Shown: positions 19,070 through 28,561, numbered from the stretch's first letter. The stretch is DNA of 64,000 nt from Paenibacillus glucanolyticus NBRC 15330 (GCF_004000885.1 NZ_BIMC01000008.1:62001-126000); one strand, 5' to 3'. Translations and numbers: made by a program. The notes: generated from the sequence alone by a model not told the origin.

Positions 19070-20494
19070 ATGGATCAAATTGTACAGTATGCCGTTAATA
19101 TCTTTAATGATTTTCTCTGGTCTAAACTGCTCATCGTATTGCTGATTGCGGTTGGCCTGTATTTCACAGTGGGGACCAGGTTCCTGCAGTTTCGTTTGAT
19201 CGGTGAAATGTTCCGGGTAATCCGCGAACCCAAAAGTAAAACAAAGGGCAGTATTTCGCCCTTTCAGGCATTTGCCATCAGTATGGCGGCGCGTGTCGGG
19301 ACAGGGAATATTACGGGGGTTGCTCTGGCCATCTCCCTTGGCGGCCCCGGGGCAGTCTTCTGGATGTGGATTATTGCGATTATCGGGTCAGCCTCAAGCT
19401 TTATCGAGAGCACGCTGGCTCAGATTTATAAAGTAAAGGACGGAGCGGGCGGTTATCGTGGCGGCCCGGCCTATTATATGCAGCAAGGATTGAAGAAACG
19501 GTGGATGGGCGTGCTGTTTGCAATCCTGATCACGTTATCATTCGGCCTTGTCTTTAACGCGGTTCAATCCAATACCATTACGATTGCCTTCGAGAATTCA
19601 TTTGGCGCGGATCGTTTAACCATTGGGATCATCATGGCGGTTATTTTTGCGGCGATCATCGTTGGCGGAGTGAAGCGGATTGCCAAAATGTCGGAGCTGA
19701 TCGTTGTTGTATTGGCGGTGGTTTATGTCGGTGCGGCACTCTTTATCGTATTAGCCAACATTACCAAGCTGCCGGAAGTGTTAGTTCTTATTGTCAAAAG
19801 CGCGTTCGGTTACGAGCAAATCGCTGGCGGGACTATCGGTGCGGCGTTGCTGAACGGAATCAAAAGAGGCCTGTTCTCCAACGAAGCGGGAATGGGGAGT
19901 GCACCGAACGCCGCAGCAACCGCAACGACAAGCCATCCTGCGAAGCAAGGGCTGGTGCAGGCGCTTGGTGTGCTGATCGATACGCTGGTCATATGTACAA
20001 GCACGGCCTTCATTATTCTCTTCACCGGCGCGTACAAGCAGACCGGGCTTGACGGGATCGCGCTGACACAGGCTGCCTTGGGTATGGAGATGGGAGCGTG
20101 GGCGTCCGACTTCCTGGCGATTATGATCTTCTTGTTTGCGTTCAGTACGCTGATCGGCAATTATTACTACGGGGAGACCAACATCGAATTTTTGAAGTCG
20201 AATCGGGCTTGGGTTTGGATCTATCGGGTAGCCGTGCTGGCTATGGTCATTTTTGGTTCGGTTACAAGCGTGAAGCTGGTGTGGGATCTGGCGGATTTAT
20301 TTATGGGATTGATGGTCATTGTAAACCTTGTGGCGATCACACTCCTTTCCCGGAAGGCCTTCGCTGCGCTTAAGGACTACTTGAAGCAGAAGCGGGCAGG
20401 TCTGGATCCTGTCTTCACCAAGGACAGCATTCCAGGGCTCCATGATGTGGAGTGCTGGGATGGACAGAACACCTCGTCCTCTGAAGCGCAATAA
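19070..20494 (+). CDS. Alanine/glycine:cation symporter (AGCS family)
   Basis: 474 residues with about ten or eleven membrane helices; imports alanine or glycine with Na+ or H+. Family signatures include FQAFAISMAARVGTGNITGV, GGPGAVFWMW, and GLFSNEAGMGSAPNAAAT. ATG 19070 follows GAGGG. It is a single-gene unit bounded by terminators. I looked for a glycine riboswitch in the 157-bp leader and saw none. Confidence 0.93.
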   Translation: MDQIVQYAVNIFNDFLWSKLLIVLLIAVGLYFTVGTRFLQFRLIGEMFRVIREPKSKTKGSISPFQAFAISMAARVGTGNITGVALAISLGGPGAVFWMWIIAIIGSASSFIESTLAQIYKVKDGAGGYRGGPAYYMQQGLKKRWMGVLFAILITLSFGLVFNAVQSNTITIAFENSFGADRLTIGIIMAVIFAAIIVGGVKRIAKMSELIVVVLAVVYVGAALFIVLANITKLPEVLVLIVKSAFGYEQIAGGTIGAALLNGIKRGLFSNEAGMGSAPNAAATATTSHPAKQGLVQALGVLIDTLVICTSTAFIILFTGAYKQTGLDGIALTQAALGMEMGAWASDFLAIMIFLFAFSTLIGNYYYGETNIEFLKSNRAWVWIYRVAVLAMVIFGSVTSVKLVWDLADLFMGLMVIVNLVAITLLSRKAFAALKDYLKQKRAGLDPVFTKDSIPGLHDVECWDGQNTSSSEAQ

Positions 20495-20511
20495 TAGATG
20501 AATGAATGTGG

Positions 20512-20557
20512 AATCGTCATGGCAGCAGCATTTGTTGCGGCTGTGACGATTTTTTTA
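20512..20557 (+). terminator. Terminator after the AGCS symporter
   Basis: AATCGTCA (20512-20519) pairs with TGACGATT (20544-20551), with an imperfect inner stem, followed by a T-run. Confidence 0.82.
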
Positions 20558-20620
20558 TTTTTACCTGTAACATTTGCGCGTTAGAACCGTTGTCTAGGTG
20601 AGAAGGGGAGGCGTAGAAGT

Positions 20621-21742
20621 ATGCGCAATGATGAGGATCAGGAGAAGCAAGTGCTCCGGAACGGGGATTTCGAGGATGAACAGCCCGAGTGGAGCGAGAA
20701 GAAGTTTAACCGGATGGTGTGGCGGACGCGCGTGAGGCTGTTGTCGAATGCGGTGGGAGCGCTGCTGCTGTTCTATCTTTTGTACGTGCTGTATTTGTCG
20801 CTCAGTCAGATATTTTTTGATACCCCGGAGAGGAATGATAGGTTTATCCGGTCTGTTATCACGGCGGTAGAGCTGCATGGAAACGGCGTTAAGGTGGAGA
20901 AAACGGGTCTTCCGAATGTTGAGGTTACGCCCCTCCTGACCCAGAACGCAAAGCTGAAGTTATATAGAGATATCGGGGGATGGCAAGTCATTACCGGTGA
21001 GGTTCGAGCTGAGCAGCCATTGTTTGGCGAGTTGACGTATTCCGTTGAAGATACCGGGGCTTATCTGAATAGTGACAGTGATATGCAAGGGGCGTTTATT
21101 CTGCCTGCATCGATTATGTCTGAACAAACGACGCTGCCTGATCAACAGCGCAAGGAGGAGGGGATCGAGCAATTAGGCAGAATGGATGACGGAAATGTAG
21201 CGGATATGTCATTTTCAACGATGACTTTAATGCAGCCCGAGCAGCTGCTGAAACTTCTGGAAGGTTATGACCTGGCCGTGACGGGAATGCCCGTATATGC
21301 GGGAGAGCTTAAGGAATTCGAGGTTGGTCGAACCGTTGCCGGTGGCAAAGACTATTATGTTCCGCACCTTACCCTACGGCCCCTGTACGCGTTCGAGGAG
21401 GACAATCGACTGTCTATGTGGGGGCTCTATTTTACAGCTGAGGATGTAGGCAAGATGTCGGAGCATACTGCGAATATGATCTCCGACCTCAAATGGTTGA
21501 CCGAGAGCATTCAATACAACGGTGTGGACATAGACAAACAGCGGCTGGCATATTTGAAGAAACATGGGGTTCAGGTTTACGGCGCTACCGTGACGGGACC
21601 TGTGCGGGAGCTGGAGAAGCTGAAGGAGCAGCCGCAATTCCGGGAAACCGCTTGGGCCGCATCGAGGTTTGGAATTGGGATTAGGTTTGAAAACGATAAA
21701 GAGGAGGCCTTCATGGAGGGCCTCCTCTTTTTGTTTATGTAG
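20621..21742 (+). CDS. Orphan anti-sigma-factor-like membrane protein
   Basis: 373 residues: a short charged N-terminus (WSEKKFNRMVWRTRVR), one membrane helix (~45-70) and a large extracytoplasmic domain. The layout and the TMTLMQPEQLLKLLEGYDLAVTGMPVYAGELKEFE stretch fit the Sigma_reg_N/C anti-sigma family of Bacillota. No sigma factor lies beside it, which is unusual since these are normally cotranscribed. The last ~14 codons lie inside a perfect terminator hairpin, so the annotated C-terminus (EEAFMEGLLFLFM) may be an extension created by loss of an earlier stop. Confidence 0.7.
   Translation: MRNDEDQEKQVLRNGDFEDEQPEWSEKKFNRMVWRTRVRLLSNAVGALLLFYLLYVLYLSLSQIFFDTPERNDRFIRSVITAVELHGNGVKVEKTGLPNVEVTPLLTQNAKLKLYRDIGGWQVITGEVRAEQPLFGELTYSVEDTGAYLNSDSDMQGAFILPASIMSEQTTLPDQQRKEEGIEQLGRMDDGNVADMSFSTMTLMQPEQLLKLLEGYDLAVTGMPVYAGELKEFEVGRTVAGGKDYYVPHLTLRPLYAFEEDNRLSMWGLYFTAEDVGKMSEHTANMISDLKWLTESIQYNGVDIDKQRLAYLKKHGVQVYGATVTGPVRELEKLKEQPQFRETAWAASRFGIGIRFENDKEEAFMEGLLFLFM
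21698..21735 (+). terminator. Terminator overlapping the 3' end of the anti-sigma-like gene
   Basis: AAAGAGGAGGCC and GGCCTCCTCTTT form a perfect 12-bp stem, followed by T residues; the stop codon at 21740-21742 lies beyond it. Confidence 0.85.
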
Positions 21743-21789
21743 ATACGTGATACAGCCAAGATGACGAAGAATCTTGCACAGGTCTTACA

Positions 21790-22305
21790 TTACGTTAAAT
21801 ATTTATCCCGGAGAATATTCAGGTGGTGAAGCTCATGACCTGCAATGACGTAAGCGGCAGCGCGGGCGGAGAGGGGGTAATTGTTGAACGTGCCCTCGCG
21901 CAGCTTCGCTTCCTCCGTCAAACTTCCTACGAGCGTAATGCTGGACTGCCTGACAGCGGCGTAATCTTTAAGGGCTTCTCTCAACGGAAGACTGCCGAAG
22001 GGAGAATTCCGGACAAAAATTTCGCGGTCATAACCCGAGAATTCACGGGCATCCCCCCGCGCAATGTAGAGTATGCGGTAGTTCCACAAGCGCTCAACAT
22101 CGGCGATGTGCCCAACCACCTGTTTTAAGCTCCATTTGCCTTCTGCATACTTGTAATTGGCTTGTTCTTCCGTCAGATCGCTGAGAGATTTTAACGTTTC
22201 ATCATGCTGCTGCTGCAAAATCTCCGTGATGCTGCCCTCGGGGACCAGAGAGACGTACGGTTCAGCGAGGGGCAAATACTCATGAGAATCAGGCCTTGTA
22301 TTCAT
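21790..22305 (-). CDS. DinB/YfiT-family metal-binding protein
   Basis: 171-residue four-helix-bundle protein. The metal-binding histidines are visible in VVGHIADVERLW (~65) and GHELHHLNILRDKY at the C-terminus. Such proteins are putative metal-dependent thiol or bacillithiol S-transferases. The ATG follows GGAGGAAC. It lies tail-to-tail with the anti-sigma-like gene. Substrate unknown. Confidence 0.88.
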   Translation of the reverse strand: MNTRPDSHEYLPLAEPYVSLVPEGSITEILQQQHDETLKSLSDLTEEQANYKYAEGKWSLKQVVGHIADVERLWNYRILYIARGDAREFSGYDREIFVRNSPFGSLPLREALKDYAAVRQSSITLVGSLTEEAKLREGTFNNYPLSARAAAYVIAGHELHHLNILRDKYLT

Positions 22306-22384
22306 AACAAGTTCCTCCAGATCAATTAATAAGAGCTCACGTTAAAAAACTATGCAGACAGGTTCAAATGAATGAATGAAAAGG

Positions 22385-22990
22385 TCAGGTTGCTTGCGCC
22401 CAGATCAGGTGGATAATGCCGTTCCAGTAGCGTTCTGTCTTAACGACCTTCAGCGCCGAGGCATCCACGATCTCGATCATATCCCGATTATAATGACAGC
22501 CGGATATCCGCCGTGCCGCCGGATTGAGCAGATGCTGCGCATAGCCGAGCAGCCGGTTCGTGCTCATGCCATGCTCCAGCAGGTAAATGCGGCCGCCGGG
22601 TTTCGCCCAGCGGTTGATTTGATTGAGTGCTTTGACCGGATCTTTATAACCGCACAATGAAAGGGTAGAGACCACGCAGTCAAAAGACCGTTCCGGAAGC
22701 TCCAGCATCTCGATGTCCTGCTCCTGGAAAGTCGCCTGGATGCCAAGTTCAGAGGTCATCTGCCGTGCCCGGCTTAACATCTCGGGACTGAAATCGACTG
22801 CCGTTACGTCCACCTTGCTTCTATTATAAAAGGGGAAGTTGGCACCGGCGCCAACAGCGACTTCAAGCACATGTCCCTCGACATCCTGAAGAAGCCGTTG
22901 TCTCCATTCACCGAGGCTGCGCTGTCTTGTATTCCTCTCATATCGAGCAGCCTGCTTGTTGAACTTCCGGATGAGGGAATTCTTATTCAC
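22385..22990 (-). CDS. Class I SAM-dependent methyltransferase
   Basis: 201 residues with a Rossmann SAM motif, VLEVAVGAGANFPFY (~42-56), an acidic VDFSPEML after strand 2, and DCVVSTLSLCGYKDP (motif IV region). It resembles UbiE/phosphatidylethanolamine-methylating or metabolite methyltransferases; the substrate is uncertain. GTG 22990 overlaps the stop of the malic enzyme by eight bases (GTGAATAA), so translation is probably coupled. Confidence 0.85.
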   Translation of the reverse strand: MNKNSLIRKFNKQAARYERNTRQRSLGEWRQRLLQDVEGHVLEVAVGAGANFPFYNRSKVDVTAVDFSPEMLSRARQMTSELGIQATFQEQDIEMLELPERSFDCVVSTLSLCGYKDPVKALNQINRWAKPGGRIYLLEHGMSTNRLLGYAQHLLNPAARRISGCHYNRDMIEIVDASALKVVKTERYWNGIIHLIWAQAT

Positions 22991-24398
22991 GCGGGATTCT
23001 CCGGGCCACGCCGGTTTTGACGGCGGCTTTTACGACAAGATCACGTATGGCTTTTACAACGTTCTGGTTGAAGACACTAGGAATGATATAGGATGGGTTG
23101 CGTTCCTCGTCCGATACGGCCGATGCAATGGCTTCGGCAGCTGCCAGCTTCATTTCCTCATTAATCGTGGTCGCTCTGCAGTCAAGAGCAGCACGGAAAA
23201 TACCCGGGAAGCAGAGGACATTATTAATTTGGTTCGGATAATCCGAACGCCCGGTTGCGATCACCCCGACGATATCTTCCACCTCTTCGGGTCTGATCTC
23301 CGGCGTAGGGTTTGCCATTGCAAACACAATCGGATTCTCGGCCATGGCTTGTACGTCCTCGCGGCGCAGCAGACCGCCGGCAGAGAGTCCAATGAACACG
23401 TCGGCGCCTTGAATCACCTCGCGTAAAGTACCTTCAACCTTATTCGGATTCGTATGCTCGGCATACCATTGCCACATCTTATTGCCGTATTCCTTCCCTG
23501 CAACCAGGGCGCCTTCGCGGTCGACACCGATGATGTCCTTAACGCCGGCCGACATCAGGATTTTACTGCATGCTATACCAGCCGCGCCGATGCCGCACAC
23601 CACCACTCTGACGTTATCAATCGATTTGCCGACAATTTTCAGGGAATTGATGAGTGCGGCATAAAGAACGACTGCTGTACCGTGCTGATCATCGTGGAAT
23701 ACCGGAATATCCAGCTCATCGCGCAGTCTTTGCTCAATCTCGAAGCAGCGAGGGGAGGAGATGTCCTCCAGATTAATGCCGCCAAAAGCCGGAGCCAAAG
23801 CTTTGATGCAAGCGATGATCTCTTCCGTATCCTGAGTATCCAGACAGATGGGGAAGGAGTCTACGCCGGCAAACTGCTTGAATAGCATGGATTTCCCTTC
23901 CATGACGGGCATGGCCGCATAAGGGCCGATATTTCCCAAACCGAGTACTGCGCTGCCGTCCGAAATAACAGCCACCGTATTTCTTTTAATCGTCAGTGTG
24001 AAGGCTTTTTTCGGGTCCTCCTGAATGGCTGTACACACCCGTGCAACATCTGGTGTATAGACACGGGATAGATCATCCCGGTTTTGAATCGGAATTTTGG
24101 GCTGGGTCTCGATTTTGCCGCCGAGATGAAGCAGGAATGTACGGTCTGAAACGTTGACGAGACGAACCCCTTTTAATTCCTTCACGCTATTTGTGATCTT
24201 GCCGATATCAACGCTGTCCGTTACCGTAATGGTAATATCCCGCACGGTGATGTTGCCGCTCGCCTGAATGACGTCGATAGCGACCATGTCTCCTCCAGCT
24301 TCGAATATCGCGGATGCGACCTGACCGAATTTAATCTCTTGAGTATTCATTTCCAGCCTGAGGATGATGCTTTTTCCGCCGAGTCCGTTGTTTTCCAT
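22983..24398 (-). CDS. NAD(P)-dependent malic enzyme with N-terminal ACT domain
   Basis: Oxidatively decarboxylates malate to pyruvate. 471 residues from ATG 24398, which is preceded by TGGAGGT; the longer frame to 24506 adds a leader without ribosome site. An ACT-like regulatory domain (~1-80) precedes the malic N domain (YTPDVARVC; DLSRVYTPD) and NAD-binding domain (VVVCGIGAAGIACSKIL). Catalytic and metal residues sit around LDIPVFHDDQHGTAVV. The ACT domain suggests amino-acid allostery, as in MalS/MaeA-type enzymes. A methyltransferase gene overlaps its 3' end. Confidence 0.92.
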   Translation of the reverse strand: MENNGLGGKSIILRLEMNTQEIKFGQVASAIFEAGGDMVAIDVIQASGNITVRDITITVTDSVDIGKITNSVKELKGVRLVNVSDRTFLLHLGGKIETQPKIPIQNRDDLSRVYTPDVARVCTAIQEDPKKAFTLTIKRNTVAVISDGSAVLGLGNIGPYAAMPVMEGKSMLFKQFAGVDSFPICLDTQDTEEIIACIKALAPAFGGINLEDISSPRCFEIEQRLRDELDIPVFHDDQHGTAVVLYAALINSLKIVGKSIDNVRVVVCGIGAAGIACSKILMSAGVKDIIGVDREGALVAGKEYGNKMWQWYAEHTNPNKVEGTLREVIQGADVFIGLSAGGLLRREDVQAMAENPIVFAMANPTPEIRPEEVEDIVGVIATGRSDYPNQINNVLCFPGIFRAALDCRATTINEEMKLAAAEAIASAVSDEERNPSYIIPSVFNQNVVKAIRDLVVKAAVKTGVARRIPRE

Positions 24399-24602
24399 TG
24401 CTACCTCCAAATGTTTGATCATTTTTGTAATGCCAAGGTATGTAATTGTGCAGAATGTTAACGTTATCATAGTTCGCTGAGCAGGGGGCGATTTCCTGTT
24501 TAGCAACCAAGAAACCGTGATATAGATAAGAAGAATTTATTGGAAAAAGACGATCGCACAAAGTATAATCGGAAGCATCATAATATGAAGGGGAGATCTG
24601 CT

Positions 24603-24902
24603 GTGAATGCCCGAATCGAAGAGCTTGAGAAGCGTTTAACCACCCAGCACCATAAAGACCTGTTTCTTCAGATGAAACATACACTGAAGGCAGTCGATGA
24701 TTTGGCCGAACAGCACCGGGTCTACCAGGCCGTTCAGGCACTTAGTGGTACGCGTATCGTAGGAACGGAGGAAAATGTGTATTTTGACACGTTGAATCAG
24801 GTCAAGGAACAGATTGTGCATACCCTGGAGCTTACCATTGAGGATTTGGAGCACAAAGGCGATAAACATTACAAGAAGCACTTTAAGGACGGAGTCGAAT
24901 AA
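24603..24902 (+). CDS. Small hypothetical protein, helical
   Basis: 99 residues from GTG 24603, which follows AAGGGGAG at good spacing; the frame to 24540 lacks a ribosome site. The composition is strongly charged and heptad-like (ARIEELEKRLTTQHHKDL), predicting a mostly helical, perhaps coiled-coil cytoplasmic protein with a Lys/His-rich tail (KGDKHYKKHFKDGVE). No recognised domain. It is divergent from malic enzyme and followed by its own terminator, which supports it being a real gene. Confidence 0.65.
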   Translation: MNARIEELEKRLTTQHHKDLFLQMKHTLKAVDDLAEQHRVYQAVQALSGTRIVGTEENVYFDTLNQVKEQIVHTLELTIEDLEHKGDKHYKKHFKDGVE

Positions 24903-24952
24903 TGCCGTTCCGTTCTGCCCGGCAGTACGAATGGACTGAATGTTTGGAACGA

Positions 24953-24989
24953 AAGCATGAATCCTTATGGGAGGCATGCTTTTTTTGTG
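24953..24989 (+). terminator. Terminator after the small helical protein
   Basis: AAAGCATG and CATGCTTT pair across a 15-nt loop, followed by a T-run. Confidence 0.75.
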
Positions 24990-25280
24990 ATCTTTTTCAG
25001 CAAAAAATGCGCTTTTTCATTACATAACAAGTTACATATTTATCCAATTTCATTGATGTGTGTAATAAATCGTTGATTAGTATTATGGGATACCGATTCC
25101 ATATGCTTTAAAATAATTATAGCACTGGTAAAGCTTGGACATTCGCTTTTTGATTATATCTCCAAGTTCAGTCCATTCAGATCGCAACACTTGTCTAAAT
25201 GAAGGGAGGTGGGAAGCGCAGCCCGGAGGTTGTGGAAACGCTTTAATTATAAATTCAACATTAAGAGGAGGAAATATTGT
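24990..25280 (+). other. AT-rich upstream region of the LPMO gene with CRE-like site
   Basis: About 290 bp of AT-rich leader. The one recognisable element is TGGAAACGCTTTAA at 25233-25246, close to the CcpA CRE consensus and 34 bp before the LPMO start, so carbon-catabolite control is plausible. No convincing promoter pair stands out. Confidence 0.5.
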
Positions 25281-26318
25281 ATGACTTTAAGTTTGCCGAA
25301 CAAAGCTTGGCTCAAAAATCTGATTATTGCTGGTTCCACGATGTTATTGATGGCTTTATTCATGGTTTTATTTGCAGATAAGGCTTTTGCCCACGGGTAT
25401 GTCGATTCTCCGGGAAGCCGCGCCATTCTGTGTAAGCAGGGGCAAAACACCGATTGCGGGGCAATCGTGTATGAGCCGCAAAGTTTGGAAGCCCCTAAGG
25501 GCTGGCCAAACGCTGGTCCTGCTGATGGCAAAATCGCCAGTGCAGGCGGTGTGTTCCCTAAACTTGATGAGCAATCTGCAACACGCTGGAGCAAAGTAAG
25601 CATTACCCCGGGAACCAAAACGTTCCAATGGCATTTGACAGCCAACCATGCGACGGCAAGCTGGAAATACTACATCACGAAAGACGGCTGGAATCAAAAT
25701 GCTCCACTGAGCAGAGCTTCCTTTGATCTGACGCCTTTCTGCTCCATTGACTACGGCGGTGCTAAACCTCCAACAAACTATGCTTCCACTTGTAACGTCC
25801 CTGCTAAATCCGGATACCATGTAATCCTGGCTGTATGGGAAGTAGCTGATACACCTAATGCTTTTTATAACGCGATCGATGTTGACTTCGGTGGCGGCGG
25901 TGGAACTCCGAATCCAGGCGTACCGGCACCGACGGGACTGACTTCCCCATCCCAAACAAGCAGTAGTGTTTCCTTGGCCTGGACAGCTTCCACAGGGGCT
26001 TCCAGCTATGAAATCTACCGTAACGGAACACTTGTGGGTACATCCACTACAACGTCTTACAACAATACAGGTTTAACTGCAGGCACGTCTTATACGTATA
26101 CTGTGGTAGCTGTTAACAGCTCAGGCAGCAAATCCACCGCATCGGCGCCGCTTACGGTGTCAACGTCCGGAGGCTCTACGGCCTACCCGGCTTGGAGTGC
26201 AACAGCCGTTTATGTCGGCGGCAATAAAGTCAGCCACAATGGCGTGAACTATGAAGCGAAATGGTGGACACAAGGTGAAACTCCTGGATCTGCCGAAGTA
26301 TGGAAGGTAATTCCTTAA
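25281..26318 (+). CDS. Secreted AA10 lytic polysaccharide monooxygenase with FnIII and CBM5/12
   Basis: Copper enzyme that oxidatively cleaves crystalline chitin (possibly cellulose). 345 residues. The signal peptide ends at AFA (35-37), so His38 becomes the mature N-terminus and, with His123 in ANHATASWKYY, forms the histidine brace. The AA10 domain spans ~38-207, then a Gly/Pro linker, an FnIII domain (~213-300) and a C-terminal CBM5/12 (~305-345; YPAWSATAVYVGGNKVSHNG). ATG 25281 follows AAGAGGAGG. No chitinase is adjacent. The CBM5/12 favours chitin as substrate. Confidence 0.95.
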   Translation: MTLSLPNKAWLKNLIIAGSTMLLMALFMVLFADKAFAHGYVDSPGSRAILCKQGQNTDCGAIVYEPQSLEAPKGWPNAGPADGKIASAGGVFPKLDEQSATRWSKVSITPGTKTFQWHLTANHATASWKYYITKDGWNQNAPLSRASFDLTPFCSIDYGGAKPPTNYASTCNVPAKSGYHVILAVWEVADTPNAFYNAIDVDFGGGGGTPNPGVPAPTGLTSPSQTSSSVSLAWTASTGASSYEIYRNGTLVGTSTTTSYNNTGLTAGTSYTYTVVAVNSSGSKSTASAPLTVSTSGGSTAYPAWSATAVYVGGNKVSHNGVNYEAKWWTQGETPGSAEVWKVIP

Positions 26319-26333
26319 CCAACAGTACGAGAG

Positions 26334-26366
26334 GATCCGGCGTCCTATGACTGCCGGATCTTTTTT
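26334..26366 (+). terminator. Terminator after the LPMO gene
   Basis: GATCCGGC and GCCGGATC pair across an 11-nt loop, followed by TTTTTT. Confidence 0.92.
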
Positions 26367-26462
26367 ATGCAATGGCAGAAACGGCCAAACTTTACTTTTG
26401 TTATGAGAATGCTATGATATGAAGGTAAGAAGGCGGCATTTTGTTAGAACGAGAGGAGAATC

Positions 26463-27692
26463 ATGTTAAAGACGGATTATGTAGATGTACTGACCGTAAT
26501 ATCCACGAAATTATATGATTCTGCAGCTAGAGTGATCCAGACTTCCAGCCGATTAATGCAGGCCAATACCTTCTGCATTGCACTGAACGACCGGCATACA
26601 ACAACCGTTTTGAAATCGTTTAACCGGGAAACGATTATGCTTGAGGAAGGCTTGATCGTAGCGAATGAAGATTCCTATTGTCATCTTGTTATTGAGAAAT
26701 CGGAAGGACCGCTCGTGATACCGAATAATTTGACGCATGCGTTGACCAAGGACATGGATGCCACGCGGTTTGTTGGCGGATGCTCGTTTATGGGCGTTCC
26801 GATCGTTACAAGCTCGGGCGAGATTTATGGCTCTTTGTGTGCTTTCGATCATAACTTTTACGAGTACAGCCAAGAGGATATCGATTTGCTGCTGTCACTC
26901 TCGGCATTCTTTGGAGATATGCTTGAATTGGAGTCCACCATCGGTGAATTGAAGAAGATGGAAGATGAGAACGACCGAATTTTGCAAGAGAAGTCAGAGC
27001 TGCTGGCCGTGATGAGTCATGAAATCCGCACTCCGATGAACGGGATTATGGGGATGTCGGCATTGCTGCAGTTGACCTCGCTTGATGAGGAGCAGAGGGA
27101 ATACGTGGAGCTGATTGAGCAGAGCAGTGAATCGCTTCTCTCCATGATCGAACATATCCTGGAGTATTCCAAGGTTGAGAATACCAAGATGGAGCTGGTT
27201 ATGGAGCCGTTTTACCTCCGTCCGCTGATGAAGCAGGTGACCTGTTTGTTTATGAATGACGTGCAGCGTAAGGGGATCCGACTCCACGTCGTTATTGGCG
27301 ATGAAGTGCCTGAGAAGGTGACAGCAGACGCCAATAAGATTAGGCAGGTGCTCATCAATTTGATCTCCAACGCCATCAAGTTCACAAGTGAAGGAGAGGT
27401 ATCGGTCGTTGTTGGAATCTCTCCAGAAACGCAAGCCATCAAGATATCCGTTCGAGATACGGGAATTGGCATTCCGGCTGACCGGAGACATCGCTTGTTC
27501 AAGTCCTTCTCTCAAGCCCACCATGCTGAAGTGACCAGGGAATACACCGGAACGGGTCTTGGCCTGTCGATCTGCAAACAGCTGGCGGAGCTAATGAATG
27601 GTCGAATCTGGCTGGAGGAGACTTCTGGCGAAGGAGCATGTTTTACCTTTACAATCCCTTTAATAGGCATGATGGAACCGGTAAATACATGA
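26463..27692 (+). CDS. GAF-domain sensor histidine kinase, soluble
   Basis: 409 residues with no membrane segment: GAF domain (~10-155), coiled coil (~155-180), HisKA with H187 in VMSHEIRTPMNG, and HATPase (~285-400; NLISNAIKF, DTGIGIP, GTGLGLSICKQL). The dimerisation box is of the hybrid-kinase type, but there is no receiver domain, so the partner regulator is encoded elsewhere. GAF residues for a particular ligand are not recognisable. ATG 26463 follows GAGAGGAG. It is monocistronic. Confidence 0.9.
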   Translation: MLKTDYVDVLTVISTKLYDSAARVIQTSSRLMQANTFCIALNDRHTTTVLKSFNRETIMLEEGLIVANEDSYCHLVIEKSEGPLVIPNNLTHALTKDMDATRFVGGCSFMGVPIVTSSGEIYGSLCAFDHNFYEYSQEDIDLLLSLSAFFGDMLELESTIGELKKMEDENDRILQEKSELLAVMSHEIRTPMNGIMGMSALLQLTSLDEEQREYVELIEQSSESLLSMIEHILEYSKVENTKMELVMEPFYLRPLMKQVTCLFMNDVQRKGIRLHVVIGDEVPEKVTADANKIRQVLINLISNAIKFTSEGEVSVVVGISPETQAIKISVRDTGIGIPADRRHRLFKSFSQAHHAEVTREYTGTGLGLSICKQLAELMNGRIWLEETSGEGACFTFTIPLIGMMEPVNT

Positions 27693-27742
27693 TTCATAAT
27701 AATAAAATAGGAAAGCTGCTGGCTGGCAGCAGCTTAATCAGG

Positions 27743-27764
27743 GCACCCATACGGGTGCTTTTTT
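27743..27764 (+). terminator. Terminator after the GAF kinase
   Basis: GCACCC and GGGTGC pair across a 4-nt loop, followed by TTTTTT; a second hairpin, AAGCTGCTG/CAGCAGCTT, precedes it. Confidence 0.88.
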
Positions 27765-27799
27765 GTGTTTTTCACAGGTAAACCAGAAGGAAACCATCC

Positions 27800-28561
27800 T
27801 TAAGCCCGGTATACCGTGATGCCCCGTTCTTGAAACGGCTTAATATCCGAGTCGGATGCCGAAGCGCCGGTTACAAGGGTGTGGATAGCGCTGTTGGGTG
27901 CAACGGTGTGCAGGGACAGCTTGCCAATCTTGCTGTGGTCCGTGACAACAACGATTTCACCGGCAGCCTGAATCATGCTCTGCTTGGCCGGGACGAGCAG
28001 TGCCTCCGGGTGCATTAAGCCATACTGCGGATGCAGGGCAGGGGTCCCGATGAACGCTTTTTCCACATGCAGTGATTTCAGCACATGATCGGTGAACATG
28101 CCATTCAGCATATAGCTGGACGGGTAGAGTTCCCCGCCGGTCAGAATAACCTTGATGCCTGGAGCATCGCGAAGTTCGACAGCCACGTTCATGTCGTTGG
28201 TAATGACGGTAATGTCGGAGCGGTGTACCAGATGTGTAGCAATATGAAGGGTGGTTGTCCCCGAATCAATGATGATATTTTCTCCGTCCTCCACTAGTGA
28301 TGCCGCGAGCTGGCCAATCCGAATCTTCTCATCCCGGTGAAAGTTGGTTCGTTCATTAAATGATGGCTCGTTATGCGTCCATTGCTCCATGATGACGCCG
28401 CCGTGCGTACGCTTTAAAGCGCCTTCCTGTTCAATCTCCGCCAGATCCCGGCGGATGGTGGCCGTATGAACGCCGAATTCCGATGCCAGTGCAGCAACCG
28501 TTGCCGTACGGTATTGTCTTACATAATCAATGATTCTTTTCTTTCGTTCATGTGCCAGCAA
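27800..28561 (-). CDS. DeoR/GlpR-family repressor of the glycerophosphodiester operon
   Basis: 253 residues: N-terminal DeoR winged helix (~5-58; LASEFGVHTATIRRDLAEIE) and a C-terminal sugar-phosphate sensor domain (IIIDSGTTTLHIATHL; VVTDHSKIGK). DeoR/GlpR proteins sense phosphorylated sugars or glycerol phosphates. The start is TTG 28561 with GGGAG ten bases upstream. It is divergent from the Ugp-like/GDPD/AraM operon across a 363-bp region with candidate operators, making it the likely local regulator; glycerol phosphate or DHAP as inducer is inference. Confidence 0.88.
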   Translation of the reverse strand: MLAHERKKRIIDYVRQYRTATVAALASEFGVHTATIRRDLAEIEQEGALKRTHGGVIMEQWTHNEPSFNERTNFHRDEKIRIGQLAASLVEDGENIIIDSGTTTLHIATHLVHRSDITVITNDMNVAVELRDAPGIKVILTGGELYPSSYMLNGMFTDHVLKSLHVEKAFIGTPALHPQYGLMHPEALLVPAKQSMIQAAGEIVVVTDHSKIGKLSLHTVAPNSAIHTLVTGASASDSDIKPFQERGITVYRA

